Positions 32,772-40,879 of a stretch of DNA of 64,000 bases are shown in pieces (the first letter of the stretch is position 1; each line of letters opens with the position of its first letter). Made by a program: the position numbers and the translations under genes. The notes beneath the pieces are model-generated. The model was not told the DNA's origin. It made no database searches and saw only the letters and a program-made list of their open reading frames with translations. Origin of the DNA: Fusibacter sp963666805 (GTDB taxonomy: Bacteria > Bacillota > Clostridia > Peptostreptococcales > Acidaminobacteraceae); the NCBI GenBank assembly GCA_963666805.2, contig CAXXWR010000006.1, positions 744,001 through 808,000 on the forward strand. Direction: 5' to 3'.

Positions 32772-34343
32772 ATGTATAAGTATTTATTAGTAATCGTTGG
32801 AATTCTCGTTGTGGTTGGCATTTTTTTCCTAGTAGGTAATGATAAAACTGCCGACGTACCTTTAGATACGCTGACTGTTGAGAGAGGGGAGAACATAGAG
32901 ATGATGTCATTTGAAGGTAAAAAAGTATATGTAAAAGTTTGGGCTTCTTGGTGCTCAATATGTCTTGCAGGAATGGAGGAATTCAAAACACTGTCAGAAG
33001 CAGACAAAGATTATGAAGTTATATCAGTTGTCGCACCTGGAGTGAGTGGAGAACAGTCCATGGCTGATTTTAAAATATGGTTAGAAGGGACTCAATTCCC
33101 TAACATTCCTATTTTCTATGACACATCGGGAGCCTTTATTAAAAATTATGCAATTACAGGTTATCCAACTAGTTTGTTTTTTGATGCGTCTGGACAGATG
33201 GTTAGAAAACAAGCAGGACATATGAAAAATAGTGAAATTGATGAAGTCATGGAGAGTCTTTCGGATTCTAAGGTGGCAACCAGTACAGAGCCTAAAACTG
33301 ACAATAGTGCTCAAACGCCTATTTTTGAACCCGTAGAAATTGACCCAGATGATATTGTCAACCCCAATGATTCACTTGATTTTGATCAAGAAAAGTTAAA
33401 GGATATTTATCTAGCAGGAGGTTGTTTCTGGGGACTTGAAGCCTATATGTCACGTATTTATGGTGTTTATGATGCGGTAAGCGGTTATGCCAATGGGAAT
33501 ACACTTAACCCAAGCTATGAAGATTTAATTTATAAGCATACAGGGCATGCGGAAACTGTCAAAGTCACTTATGATCCCGATAGATTAGACTTAGATACTT
33601 TATTAGCGTACTATTTTAGAGTGATTGATCCAACAAGTCTAAATCGACAAGGGAATGACCGAGGCGTTCAATACAGAACGGGTATCTATTATACTGACGA
33701 GGATGAAGCACCTGTGATTAAAGCGTTTATTAAAGATAAGCAAAACCAGTATGAAAGAGATATTGTAGTAGAAGTTGAACCTCTAGATAATTTTGCAGTG
33801 GCTGAGGAATACCATCAAGATTATCTGGAGAAAAATCCGAATGGCTATTGCCATATCAATTTAGATTTAGCTTATGATGTCATTATTGACCCTAGTCAAT
33901 ACCCAAAACCAAGTGATGAGGAGTTGAGAGAACGTTTAACAACAGAGCAATATCTCGTCACTCAAGAAGGTCAGACTGAGTATGCTTTTAGCAATGCTTA
34001 TTGGGACTTTTTTGAACCGGGTATCTATGTTGATATTGTTACGGGAGAACCCCTTTTCCTTTCTAACGATAAATACAGTTCAGGCTGTGGTTGGCCAAGT
34101 TTTACAAGACCTATTTCAGAGTCAGTGGTGAAATACAATGAAGATACAAGTTTTAACATGAAAAGAACAGAAGTAAGAAGTCGAAGTGGGGACACCCATT
34201 TGGGTCATCTTTTTGATGATGGACCAAAAGATCAAGGTGGACTTCGCTATTGTATTAACAGTGACTCTATCCGTTTTGTCGCTTATGAAGAAATGGAAGA
34301 AGAAGGCTATGGTTATTTGAAACACTTGGTAAAACAGCCTTAA
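32772..34343 (+). CDS. msrAB: Thioredoxin-like/MsrA/MsrB fusion, membrane-anchored methionine sulfoxide reductase
   Basis: The 523-residue protein repairs both S- and R-methionine sulfoxide and carries its own reductant domain. Residues 4-22 (YLLVIVGILVVVGIFFLVG) are a membrane anchor, so the enzyme faces outward. A TlpA-like thioredoxin domain has C61 and C64 in WASWCSIC. MsrA has its nucleophile C218 in GGCFWGLEAYM. MsrB contains GCGWPSFTRPI, GDTHLGHLFDDGP and C494 in LRYCIN. The order Trx-MsrA-MsrB is that of PilB of Neisseria. The AGAGGAGG site sets the ATG. A Fur-type box lies upstream, and a terminator follows. Confidence 0.95.
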   Translation: MYKYLLVIVGILVVVGIFFLVGNDKTADVPLDTLTVERGENIEMMSFEGKKVYVKVWASWCSICLAGMEEFKTLSEADKDYEVISVVAPGVSGEQSMADFKIWLEGTQFPNIPIFYDTSGAFIKNYAITGYPTSLFFDASGQMVRKQAGHMKNSEIDEVMESLSDSKVATSTEPKTDNSAQTPIFEPVEIDPDDIVNPNDSLDFDQEKLKDIYLAGGCFWGLEAYMSRIYGVYDAVSGYANGNTLNPSYEDLIYKHTGHAETVKVTYDPDRLDLDTLLAYYFRVIDPTSLNRQGNDRGVQYRTGIYYTDEDEAPVIKAFIKDKQNQYERDIVVEVEPLDNFAVAEEYHQDYLEKNPNGYCHINLDLAYDVIIDPSQYPKPSDEELRERLTTEQYLVTQEGQTEYAFSNAYWDFFEPGIYVDIVTGEPLFLSNDKYSSGCGWPSFTRPISESVVKYNEDTSFNMKRTEVRSRSGDTHLGHLFDDGPKDQGGLRYCINSDSIRFVAYEEMEEEGYGYLKHLVKQP

Positions 34344-34405
34344 AGAATAAGCTAAGTGTGAAGAGTTGTTTTGAGGACCTATAGTTGACGACATATAAAT
34401 GTAAG

Positions 34406-34450
34406 AAAGTGCTCTTGCATCTGATTTTAATAGATGTAAGAGCACTTTTG
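34406..34450. terminator. Bidirectional terminator after msrAB
   Basis: AAAGTGCTCTTGCATCT pairs with AGATGTAAGAGCACTTT (one G-T-type mismatch) with T on both exits. It closes both msrAB and the minus-strand gene at 34476. Confidence 0.9.
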
Positions 34451-34475
34451 TGTGTCAATCCTTTACATAGAAGGG

Positions 34476-35390
34476 TTAAAGTGTGTAGCGTTCATAATCA
34501 AAAGTGACTAAAGAACGGATAAAGTCTTTTTGTCTTTGAGAGTCGTTGTCTTCTAAGTCGTTGATGGCCCATAAGACTTCATCTAAATAGACGAAAATAA
34601 GGTAATCTGACCAAGCCGCTTTCTCTTCTGGCGTTAGTGTGACATGCTGGCTATAAGCCTGATAAAAGAGTTGCCATTCTTCAGGGGTAAAAGGGCGACT
34701 AGGTGCATTTTCTTCAGCTGTATGAAAGAGCAGTAAGGCTAAAGCCAAATCAAATATACGAGGAATATGGCCAGCATTATCAGTATCAATTAAGGTCAGC
34801 CCATTTGAATGATAGATGAGGTTACTCGCTTTGTAGTCCCAGTGTCCGTCAACTTTAGGAAGCGACCATTTTTTTAAAATATGGCACTTGTTATTCACTT
34901 GTTTGTTGATTTGTTCAAAGAGTTTCTGAGTGATAAGGCTTGAAGCTTCAATCGGATAAGTCTGTTTGATCTTAATCATGTCTTTTTGAACATCACTCCA
35001 AAAATCATCATCATAGTCATCTAAATCAAAGCCATGATTAAAGTAATGCGTTTCAGATACGTGATGGAGTTGTCCTAAAAGTTGGCCTGCTGCTTGAATT
35101 TCTTTGGCATGTCCTGTGTAAGCATGACCTTTAACAAAAGGGTAAACAATCCAATTTTCCCCTTCAAAGACATGATAGTAATGACCTTTATAACAGACGG
35201 GTAATAGGGTATCAATCCCCTCTTGAACAAGGTGTCTTTGCCAATTGAGAAGTGCTTTTAGTTTCTCAGGGTCACTCTTTGTTTTTTTTATAATAACCGC
35301 TTTGTCTTGTAGCGTATGTTTGTAAACAGGCGCATAAGGATATATTGAAATAGGCTGCGTATCAAATTGAAAATAAGTTTGAAATGTCAT
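34476..35390 (-). CDS. Aminoglycoside-phosphotransferase-fold kinase (CotS/HSK2-like)
   Basis: The 304-residue protein has the APH/choline kinase fold. The N-lobe has KAVIIKKTKSDP with the ATP lysine. The catalytic loop reads DGHWDYKASNLIYH, with aspartate in place of the usual HGD order but asparagine kept, and the metal aspartate lies in LTLIDTDNAG. Phosphotransferases of this fold act on sugars, amino alcohols or antibiotics; spore-coat CotS proteins are also related. No genomic neighbour suggests the substrate. The start follows CAGGAGG. It is not clearly a resistance gene. Confidence 0.8.
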   Translation of the reverse strand: MTFQTYFQFDTQPISIYPYAPVYKHTLQDKAVIIKKTKSDPEKLKALLNWQRHLVQEGIDTLLPVCYKGHYYHVFEGENWIVYPFVKGHAYTGHAKEIQAAGQLLGQLHHVSETHYFNHGFDLDDYDDDFWSDVQKDMIKIKQTYPIEASSLITQKLFEQINKQVNNKCHILKKWSLPKVDGHWDYKASNLIYHSNGLTLIDTDNAGHIPRIFDLALALLLFHTAEENAPSRPFTPEEWQLFYQAYSQHVTLTPEEKAAWSDYLIFVYLDEVLWAINDLEDNDSQRQKDFIRSLVTFDYERYTL

Positions 35391-35478
35391 GAAAACCTCC
35401 TGAAAAATATGAGAAGATACTTGTATTTTATTTTGAAATAATTATAGCATATTGATAAGGCTATTATGATAAAAATCA

Positions 35479-35528
35479 TTGACGTGGGGTATAATCATGG
35501 TATAATAAAACGCAAACGATTTGCATTT
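35479..35528 (+). promoter_or_regulatory. znu promoter with Zur-type box
   Basis: TTGACG (35479-35484) and TATAAT (35501-35506) are 16 bp apart. The palindrome GCAAACGATTTGC (35512-35524, part of a longer imperfect repeat from 35508 to 35528) covers the expected start point. This fits repression by the Zur-like protein encoded at the end of the operon when zinc is plentiful. Confidence 0.8.
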
Positions 35529-35552
35529 GCAATAGAATGATGGAGGATATTC

Positions 35553-36713
35553 ATGAAAAAAAGTCACTTTTATGGGAAAAAAAATGATAAAATAAAATAT
35601 ATTGTCAGTTTAATAATGGTATTAATGCTTGGACTATTACTCCTAAGTGGTTGTCAACCACAGGGGACGGAAGAGAGTCAATCTTCTGAACAAAATCAGT
35701 CTGAAAGTTCAGAAGACACTGGAGATAATTCAGCGGATTCAACGGATAAGATCGAAATTATTGCAACTTTGTTTCCACAATATGATTTTGCAAGAGCTAT
35801 TGGTGGGGAATATGTTAATGTAACCTTGCTTTTGCCACCGGGAGTTGAAGCCCATTCTTATGAGCCAACACCTCAAGACGTTGCTAAAATTGAGAAATCT
35901 GATTTATTCATTTATACAGGGCCTTTTATGGAACCTTGGGCAGAAAAAATGATTAGTACCACTGAAAAAACAGATAAGCAAGTTGCGAATGTTAGTGAGA
36001 ATGTAACCTTGTTAAAGAGTGAAGATCATGATCATCACGACACTGATTTGCATGAAAGTGGAGAGAACCACGATGCAGATGAGCATGATGACCACGATGC
36101 AGATGAGCATGATGACCATGATGCAGATGAACATGATGACCATGATGCAGATGAACATGATGACCATGATCATGGTGAATATGATCCCCATATTTGGTTA
36201 GATCCTAACAATGCAATTATTATGGTTCAGGATATTTTAGATCATTTGGTAGCGATTGACCCTGACCATCAAGCTATTTATGAAGCCAATGCAGCTGATT
36301 ATATTGAAAAGCTTAAAACACTAGACAATGATATTAAAGAAGCCAGAAAAGGTTTTAAGTCTAATGTGATTATTTACGGTGGGCATTTTGCTTTTGGCTA
36401 TTTTGCTCACGCATATGATTTAGAATATGTGTCACCTTATTCTGGTTTTGCACCAGATGCTGAACCAACACCTCAAAAGATTGCAGAAATGATTGATGTA
36501 ATGGATGAGGCACATTCTAAAGCTATTTTTTATGAAGAGTTAATTGATCCACGTGTGGCACGTGTGATTTCTGAAGAAACAGGAGCAGAGATGCTTTTAT
36601 TACATGGGGCTCACAATGTTTCCAAAGATGAATTGTCATCGGGTGTGACTTATGTTGAGATTATGTATCAAAATTTAGAAAGATTAAAAGAAGGATTAGG
36701 ATATGAAGGATAA
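35553..36713 (+). CDS. znuA: Zinc ABC transporter substrate-binding lipoprotein
   Basis: ZnuA captures zinc outside the membrane for ZnuBC. The 386-residue lipoprotein has a lipobox LLSGC (about residue 34) and a Ser/Glu-rich linker. The cluster A-I binding domain has histidines in GVEAHSYEPTP, YDPHIWLDP and YGGHFAFGYF, and an aspartate or glutamate in FYEELIDPRVA. Between the first two is a His/Asp/Glu loop with four tandem HDADEHDD units, the metal-rich loop typical of zinc-binding ZnuA proteins. The ATG follows TGGAGG. It overlaps znuC by 11 bases. Confidence 0.95.
   Translation: MKKSHFYGKKNDKIKYIVSLIMVLMLGLLLLSGCQPQGTEESQSSEQNQSESSEDTGDNSADSTDKIEIIATLFPQYDFARAIGGEYVNVTLLLPPGVEAHSYEPTPQDVAKIEKSDLFIYTGPFMEPWAEKMISTTEKTDKQVANVSENVTLLKSEDHDHHDTDLHESGENHDADEHDDHDADEHDDHDADEHDDHDADEHDDHDHGEYDPHIWLDPNNAIIMVQDILDHLVAIDPDHQAIYEANAADYIEKLKTLDNDIKEARKGFKSNVIIYGGHFAFGYFAHAYDLEYVSPYSGFAPDAEPTPQKIAEMIDVMDEAHSKAIFYEELIDPRVARVISEETGAEMLLLHGAHNVSKDELSSGVTYVEIMYQNLERLKEGLGYEG
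36069..36164 (+). repeat. Four 24-bp tandem repeats inside znuA
   Basis: Units at 36069, 36093, 36117 and 36141 each encode HDADEHDD. Units 1 and 2 are identical, and units 3 and 4 are identical, which suggests recent pairwise expansion. The number of copies may vary between strains. Confidence 0.92.
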
Positions 36714-37386
36714 ACTCATTTCTCTAGAGCGTGTCTCTGTTGCATATGGGAAAAATGTTGTACTTGATAAGATATCACTTGATATTTGTCGAGGAGATTA
36801 TATTGGGATTGTAGGCCCTAATGGTGCGGGTAAAACGACACTTATTAAAGTAATACTGGGTTTACTTCCTATTAAAGAAGGTACTTTGACTTATCATGGC
36901 AAGCAACGATTAAGGATAGGCTATTTGCCCCAAGTGGTGCTGACAAATGACCGCCTTTTTCCTGCGCGTGTTGATGAAATTGTAGCTGTAGGCTTATTGG
37001 GAGAAAAAAAGCATCCTAAGAGCATTACGAAGAAAGATAAAGAAAATGTAAAGGCTGTTTTAGAGGAGATGGGTATCGGACATTTGGCTAAACACCGTAT
37101 TGGAGACTTATCTGGGGGTCAACAACAACGTGTCTTTTTAGCAAGAGCGCTTGTCAATCATCCGCAGTTATTGATTTTAGATGAACCAACCAGTGCTTTA
37201 GATCCTAAAGTAAGAGATGATTTTTTTCAACTCATTAATCAAATACATGAGGCAGAACAAACAGCTATTTTGCTCATTTCTCATGATATACATGCCATGG
37301 AAGCACGGGCAAAAAGCATCTTGAAAATTGACCAACAAATGATTGAATTTGGTAAGACGGAAGACCATGGGGAGGCACATGTATGA
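36703..37386 (+). CDS. znuC: Zinc ABC transporter ATP-binding protein
   Basis: The 227-residue ATPase powers zinc uptake. Walker A is GPNGAGKTT, the signature LSGGQQQR, Walker B LLILDEPTSALD and the switch histidine lies in LLISHDIHAM. The ATG overlaps the end of znuA, and its own end overlaps the start of znuB by four bases (ATGA), so all three are translationally coupled. Manganese-type paralogues look similar; the Zur box, the His-rich ZnuA and the Zur gene favour zinc. Confidence 0.95.
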   Translation: MKDKLISLERVSVAYGKNVVLDKISLDICRGDYIGIVGPNGAGKTTLIKVILGLLPIKEGTLTYHGKQRLRIGYLPQVVLTNDRLFPARVDEIVAVGLLGEKKHPKSITKKDKENVKAVLEEMGIGHLAKHRIGDLSGGQQQRVFLARALVNHPQLLILDEPTSALDPKVRDDFFQLINQIHEAEQTAILLISHDIHAMEARAKSILKIDQQMIEFGKTEDHGEAHV

Positions 37387-38201
37387 TAGATTTAATAAAA
37401 GAAGCTTTCCACTATGGTTTTATGCAAAAAGCCATGTTAGTAGGTGTTCTTATAGCACTTTCTAGTTCGGTTTTAGGTATTTTTTTAGTGCTTAGAAAGA
37501 TGTCGATGATTGGTGACGGATTGGCACATGTGAGCTTTGCTTCAGTTGCTATTGCCCTTCTCTTTAATCAATCGCCTGTCTTTTTATCCATTCCAATTGT
37601 TATATTGGCGTCTTTTCTCATCATTAAATTGAACGAAAAGGCGAATATGCATGGCGATGCAGCGATTGGACTTGTTTCATCATTTTCAGTGGCGCTGGGG
37701 GTTATGATTTCCAGTCTTTCTTCAGGATTTAATGTAGATTTGTTTAGTTATCTATTTGGGAGTATACTGGTTATAAGCAATCAAGAAGTTTGGCTATCTA
37801 TCATCCTTGCGGTGATTGTGGTGGGAACTGTGATTTTTTTCTATCAAGATTTATTTGCGATTACCCAAGATGAATCATTTTCCAGTGTGATTGGAATTGA
37901 TACGAAAAAGATGAATTATTTGATTTCCGCTTTAACTTCGATTACTATAGTACTAGGAATAAGAGTAGTTGGAACCATGCTTATTTCAAGCATGATTATA
38001 TTTCCAACCATTACGGCTTTGCAGGTTGCCAAAAGTTTTAAACAAACGATAGTGATTGCAGTGTGCGTCTCTGTTGTATCTGTCTTTATAGGCGTTTTAA
38101 TGAGTTACGTTTTTAATTTGCCATCGGGTGCGAGTATTGTAGTATTAAACGCCGTAATGTTTAGTCTCTTTTTCTTGTTTAGAAAAGTAAGAGGTGAATA
38201 G
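37383..38201 (+). CDS. znuB: Zinc ABC transporter permease
   Basis: The 272-residue membrane protein belongs to the ABC-3 family with about eight helices (AMLVGVLIALSSSVLGIFLV is the first full one). Conserved parts include GDGLAHVSFASVAIA and GTMLISSMIIFPTITALQ. It is coupled to znuC by an ATGA overlap and lies two bases from the Fur-family gene. Confidence 0.94.
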   Translation: MIDLIKEAFHYGFMQKAMLVGVLIALSSSVLGIFLVLRKMSMIGDGLAHVSFASVAIALLFNQSPVFLSIPIVILASFLIIKLNEKANMHGDAAIGLVSSFSVALGVMISSLSSGFNVDLFSYLFGSILVISNQEVWLSIILAVIVVGTVIFFYQDLFAITQDESFSSVIGIDTKKMNYLISALTSITIVLGIRVVGTMLISSMIIFPTITALQVAKSFKQTIVIAVCVSVVSVFIGVLMSYVFNLPSGASIVVLNAVMFSLFFLFRKVRGE

Positions 38202-38202
38202 G

Positions 38203-38622
38203 ATGACTTATCAGGAATGTTTACAATTAACGGGTCTTAAAAACACCAAGCAAAGAAAAATGGTGTTTGAAGCATTGAGTGCTTCCGACATTCCGATTAC
38301 TGCAGAAGAACTCTATAACGAACTAAGAGATGAAGCTATTAATCTTTCAACGATTTATAGGACACTTGATGTTTTTGAAGAGAAAGAAGTGGTGAAAAAG
38401 ACGACTTTTTATTCTGAAAATAAAGCGACTTTTGAGCTGAAACATGATGTCCATAGGCATCATTTGATTTGTGTTATTTGTAAGAAAATTACGCCTATCT
38501 CAGGTTGTCCTCTTAGAGCTTATGAAGAAGAATTAAGAGAAAAGAATCACTATGTCATTTTGGATCATCAACTTGAAATTTCAGGAATTTGTCCTGATTG
38601 TCAATCTAAGATGAAATCTTAG
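38203..38622 (+). CDS. zur: Fur-family regulator, probably Zur
   Basis: This 139-residue repressor has the Fur winged helix (TAEELYNELRDEAINLSTIYR is around residues 34-53), regulatory histidines in KHDVHRHHLICVIC and two CxxC pairs (CVIC, CPDC) for the structural zinc. The start is taken as ATG 38203 after GAGGTG; a GTG nine bases earlier overlaps that site. It is the last gene of znuACB, a usual place for Zur, and the operon promoter has a Zur-like palindrome, so autoregulation is likely. Fur or PerR identity cannot be fully excluded by sequence alone. Confidence 0.85.
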   Translation: MTYQECLQLTGLKNTKQRKMVFEALSASDIPITAEELYNELRDEAINLSTIYRTLDVFEEKEVVKKTTFYSENKATFELKHDVHRHHLICVICKKITPISGCPLRAYEEELREKNHYVILDHQLEISGICPDCQSKMKS

Positions 38623-38693
38623 GCGTTGTTTTGGGTCAAATTCAGATGATTATTTCAAAGCGTGATTAAGTAATCCTATAGAATAGAATCTTA

Positions 38694-38740
38694 ATTGAGT
38701 CTGATAACTTGTATAAAGTTCTCATGACTCAATTTTTTAT
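38694..38740 (+). terminator. Terminator of the znu-zur operon
   Basis: ATTGAGTC (38694-38701) pairs with GACTCAAT (38726-38733), followed by TTTTT. The right arm can also pair with TGAGTC at 38740-38745, giving an alternative stem. Confidence 0.8.
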
Positions 38741-38745
38741 GAGTC

Positions 38746-39053
38746 AAAAAATTGGAATATAGCATCTTGTTTTCCTTCTTATGGGATAAAATACAATAAA
38801 ATTTTGATAAAATAGGTCGTTGGACCCTTTGAGTAATAAATCGCTTTGATGTATGATGTAATAGAGGGAATAATCAAGATTTTTTTAATAAAACTTAATG
38901 GTTGCGATTTGATTTTATCAAAAAAACAACTTGATTTATCTCTTGTAAAATTATATCATTTTTCAGTGTATATTCTTACTAAATAATAAGAAGAACATAA
39001 TATACATAGTAAATACTTAGAAGCGATTGTTGATAGTGTGATTGAGGGTATAG
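38746..39053. other. Gene-free AT-rich stretch before the GGDEF-EAL gene
   Basis: No gene is visible. It holds two small inverted repeats, TTTGATTTTATCAAA (about 38906) and TTCTTACTAAATAATAAGAA (38973-38992), which may be binding sites in the promoter of the next gene. No convincing -35/-10 pair was found. Confidence 0.5.
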
Positions 39054-40715
39054 ATGAAAATTAAGCAGGTTGTTGAAAAGGAATTTGTCCATGTAGAAGA
39101 ACTGATAGAAGCGTCTGGAGAAGGACTATGGAAAATGTATCCTGACGGTGAAGTGGTCTTTTACAATAAAGAGTTTTACAAAATAATAGATATTGATCCC
39201 CAGAAAGCTATGATTGATGATTGGATTCGTTTGATTCACCCTGAGGATACGAAACAGTTTTCGGAAAATTTAACGGAACACATAAGTGGTGAATTATCGA
39301 GATTTACCAGTCAGTATCGAATCAAGAGCAAAATGGGAGACTATATATGGATTGAGGCTAAGGCGGCGGCTCGCTATGATGAAAAGGGTCAATTTTTATA
39401 TATGGTAGGTTCTCATATGAACATAACGAAACGGAAAGAATATGAGAAAATGGTTCATGACTTAGCCTATAAAGACCAATTAACAGGACTTTATAATCGT
39501 CAGAAATTGTCTGAAATGATGAAGAGTGAAAATTCTTCATATCGTATTTTGTATATGAATTTAAGTAAGTTTAGAATGATTAATGATACCTATGGTTACG
39601 AAGCAGCTAATCGTGTCTTGAAGTTATTTGCGGAGGCACTTTTAGCTGTGTTTGACTCTCCTGAGCATGTTTTTAGAGTGGATGCAGATGAATTTGCTAT
39701 TGTTTTGGTTGGCAGTTACTCTGATGAAAATATCAAGAGATTGATTAAGCATTTTACACTGGGCTTCAAGGAACTTATCTACGCTTTTATCAATGGACTA
39801 GACATTAATTTGTATATGGGCTTATCATTACCCAGCGAAGGCAAAGATGAAAACCTTTTAGAACAAGCTAAGTGGGCAGGGCTTTATGCAAAGCGAAAAG
39901 AGTTAGACTACTGTGTTATTTACAATGCTGAAATCAAGGAAGAGACTGAACGGGGACTCTTTATGGAGCTAGGTATACGTAAAGGACTCAAAACCAATGA
40001 ATTTTTTATGGTCTTTCAACCCATTTATAAAAAAGGAGGGCGCGCCATTGCCTTTTATGAGTCATTAATGAGGTGGGAAAGCAGGGAGTATGGTAAGATT
40101 TCTCCGGACGAATTTATTCCAGTGGCTGAGAAGACGGGCGATATTGTTGATTTGGGTTATTTTGCTATTCAACAATCTGTTGAAATGATTAAGTTTTTAC
40201 ATGAAGAACTTAAACATGAGGTCCCCATGTCTATTAATTTGAGCGTATTGCAACTTCTCGATAATCAGTTTGTCTCTAATGCGTGCAAAATGATTGATGA
40301 GGCGGGTATATCCAGACGATGGATTATCTTCGAAATCACAGAATCATTTGCTTTAGAATCCAACCAAGTGGCAAGAAAGGCTTTAAATGAACTCAATAGT
40401 ATGGGCTTTCAAGTTGCACTTGACGATTTTGGTTCGGGTTATTCTTCGATGACCATTTTACTTCAATTAATATTTAGTAAACTTAAAATAGATAAAGAGT
40501 TGATTTGGAAAGCGCATCAGGATAAAGAAGTTGAGACCTTTATCAAAGCACTTACTTACCTGTGCCATTCAAAGGGGATAGAAGTTGTAGGTGAAGGGAT
40601 TGAGACGATTCACATGAGTAAAAATTGCCAAAACATGGGCATTGATTATGAACAAGGTTTTTATTATTCTAAGCCTTTAGGTCAAAGAGAAATCTTTGAA
40701 CAATTTATTAATTAG
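39054..40715 (+). CDS. PAS-GGDEF-EAL protein, probable c-di-GMP phosphodiesterase
   Basis: The 553-residue cytosolic protein has a PAS domain (residues 10-125, ending VGSHMNITKRKEYE), a degenerate GGDEF domain (RVDADEFAIV in place of GGDEF, residues about 130-290) and an EAL domain. The EAL domain keeps its key acids: ESLMRW, SINLSVLQL, IFEITES, LDDFGSGYSS, the lysine in KLKIDKE and GEGIET. It should therefore break down c-di-GMP to pGpG, while the GGDEF part may only bind GTP. No membrane helix is present, so the PAS signal is internal. The ribosome site is weak (GAGGG). Confidence 0.88.
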   Translation: MKIKQVVEKEFVHVEELIEASGEGLWKMYPDGEVVFYNKEFYKIIDIDPQKAMIDDWIRLIHPEDTKQFSENLTEHISGELSRFTSQYRIKSKMGDYIWIEAKAAARYDEKGQFLYMVGSHMNITKRKEYEKMVHDLAYKDQLTGLYNRQKLSEMMKSENSSYRILYMNLSKFRMINDTYGYEAANRVLKLFAEALLAVFDSPEHVFRVDADEFAIVLVGSYSDENIKRLIKHFTLGFKELIYAFINGLDINLYMGLSLPSEGKDENLLEQAKWAGLYAKRKELDYCVIYNAEIKEETERGLFMELGIRKGLKTNEFFMVFQPIYKKGGRAIAFYESLMRWESREYGKISPDEFIPVAEKTGDIVDLGYFAIQQSVEMIKFLHEELKHEVPMSINLSVLQLLDNQFVSNACKMIDEAGISRRWIIFEITESFALESNQVARKALNELNSMGFQVALDDFGSGYSSMTILLQLIFSKLKIDKELIWKAHQDKEVETFIKALTYLCHSKGIEVVGEGIETIHMSKNCQNMGIDYEQGFYYSKPLGQREIFEQFIN

Positions 40716-40766
40716 AAATTTAAGCCAATGATTGGTATAATAATAAATAACCTATACAATAAGTTA

Positions 40767-40797
40767 AAAGATAATCCAGGGTGGTTATCTTTTTTTA
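40767..40797 (+). terminator. Terminator before topB
   Basis: AAAGATAATCC pairs with GGTTATCTTT around a short loop, followed by seven T. Confidence 0.85.
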
Positions 40798-40879
40798 GTT
40801 GATAGGAATGAGTAAGCAAGTCGCTTGATGTTTTCAGTGATTTAAACAAGATGAAAGATTTGGGGAGTGAAAGATAATC

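Noticed and set aside
34476..35390. Aminoglycoside resistance gene
   Set aside because: The fold fits the wider APH kinase family, but nothing points to antibiotics as substrate.
36069..36164. Tandem 24-bp repeats resembling a CRISPR array
   Set aside because: Units are contiguous without spacers and encode a known type of protein loop.
36019..36201. ORF of 60 residues rich in Met, Thr and Asn within znuA
   Set aside because: It is a frame-shifted reading of the 24-bp repeat; the in-frame product is the His/Asp-rich metal loop.
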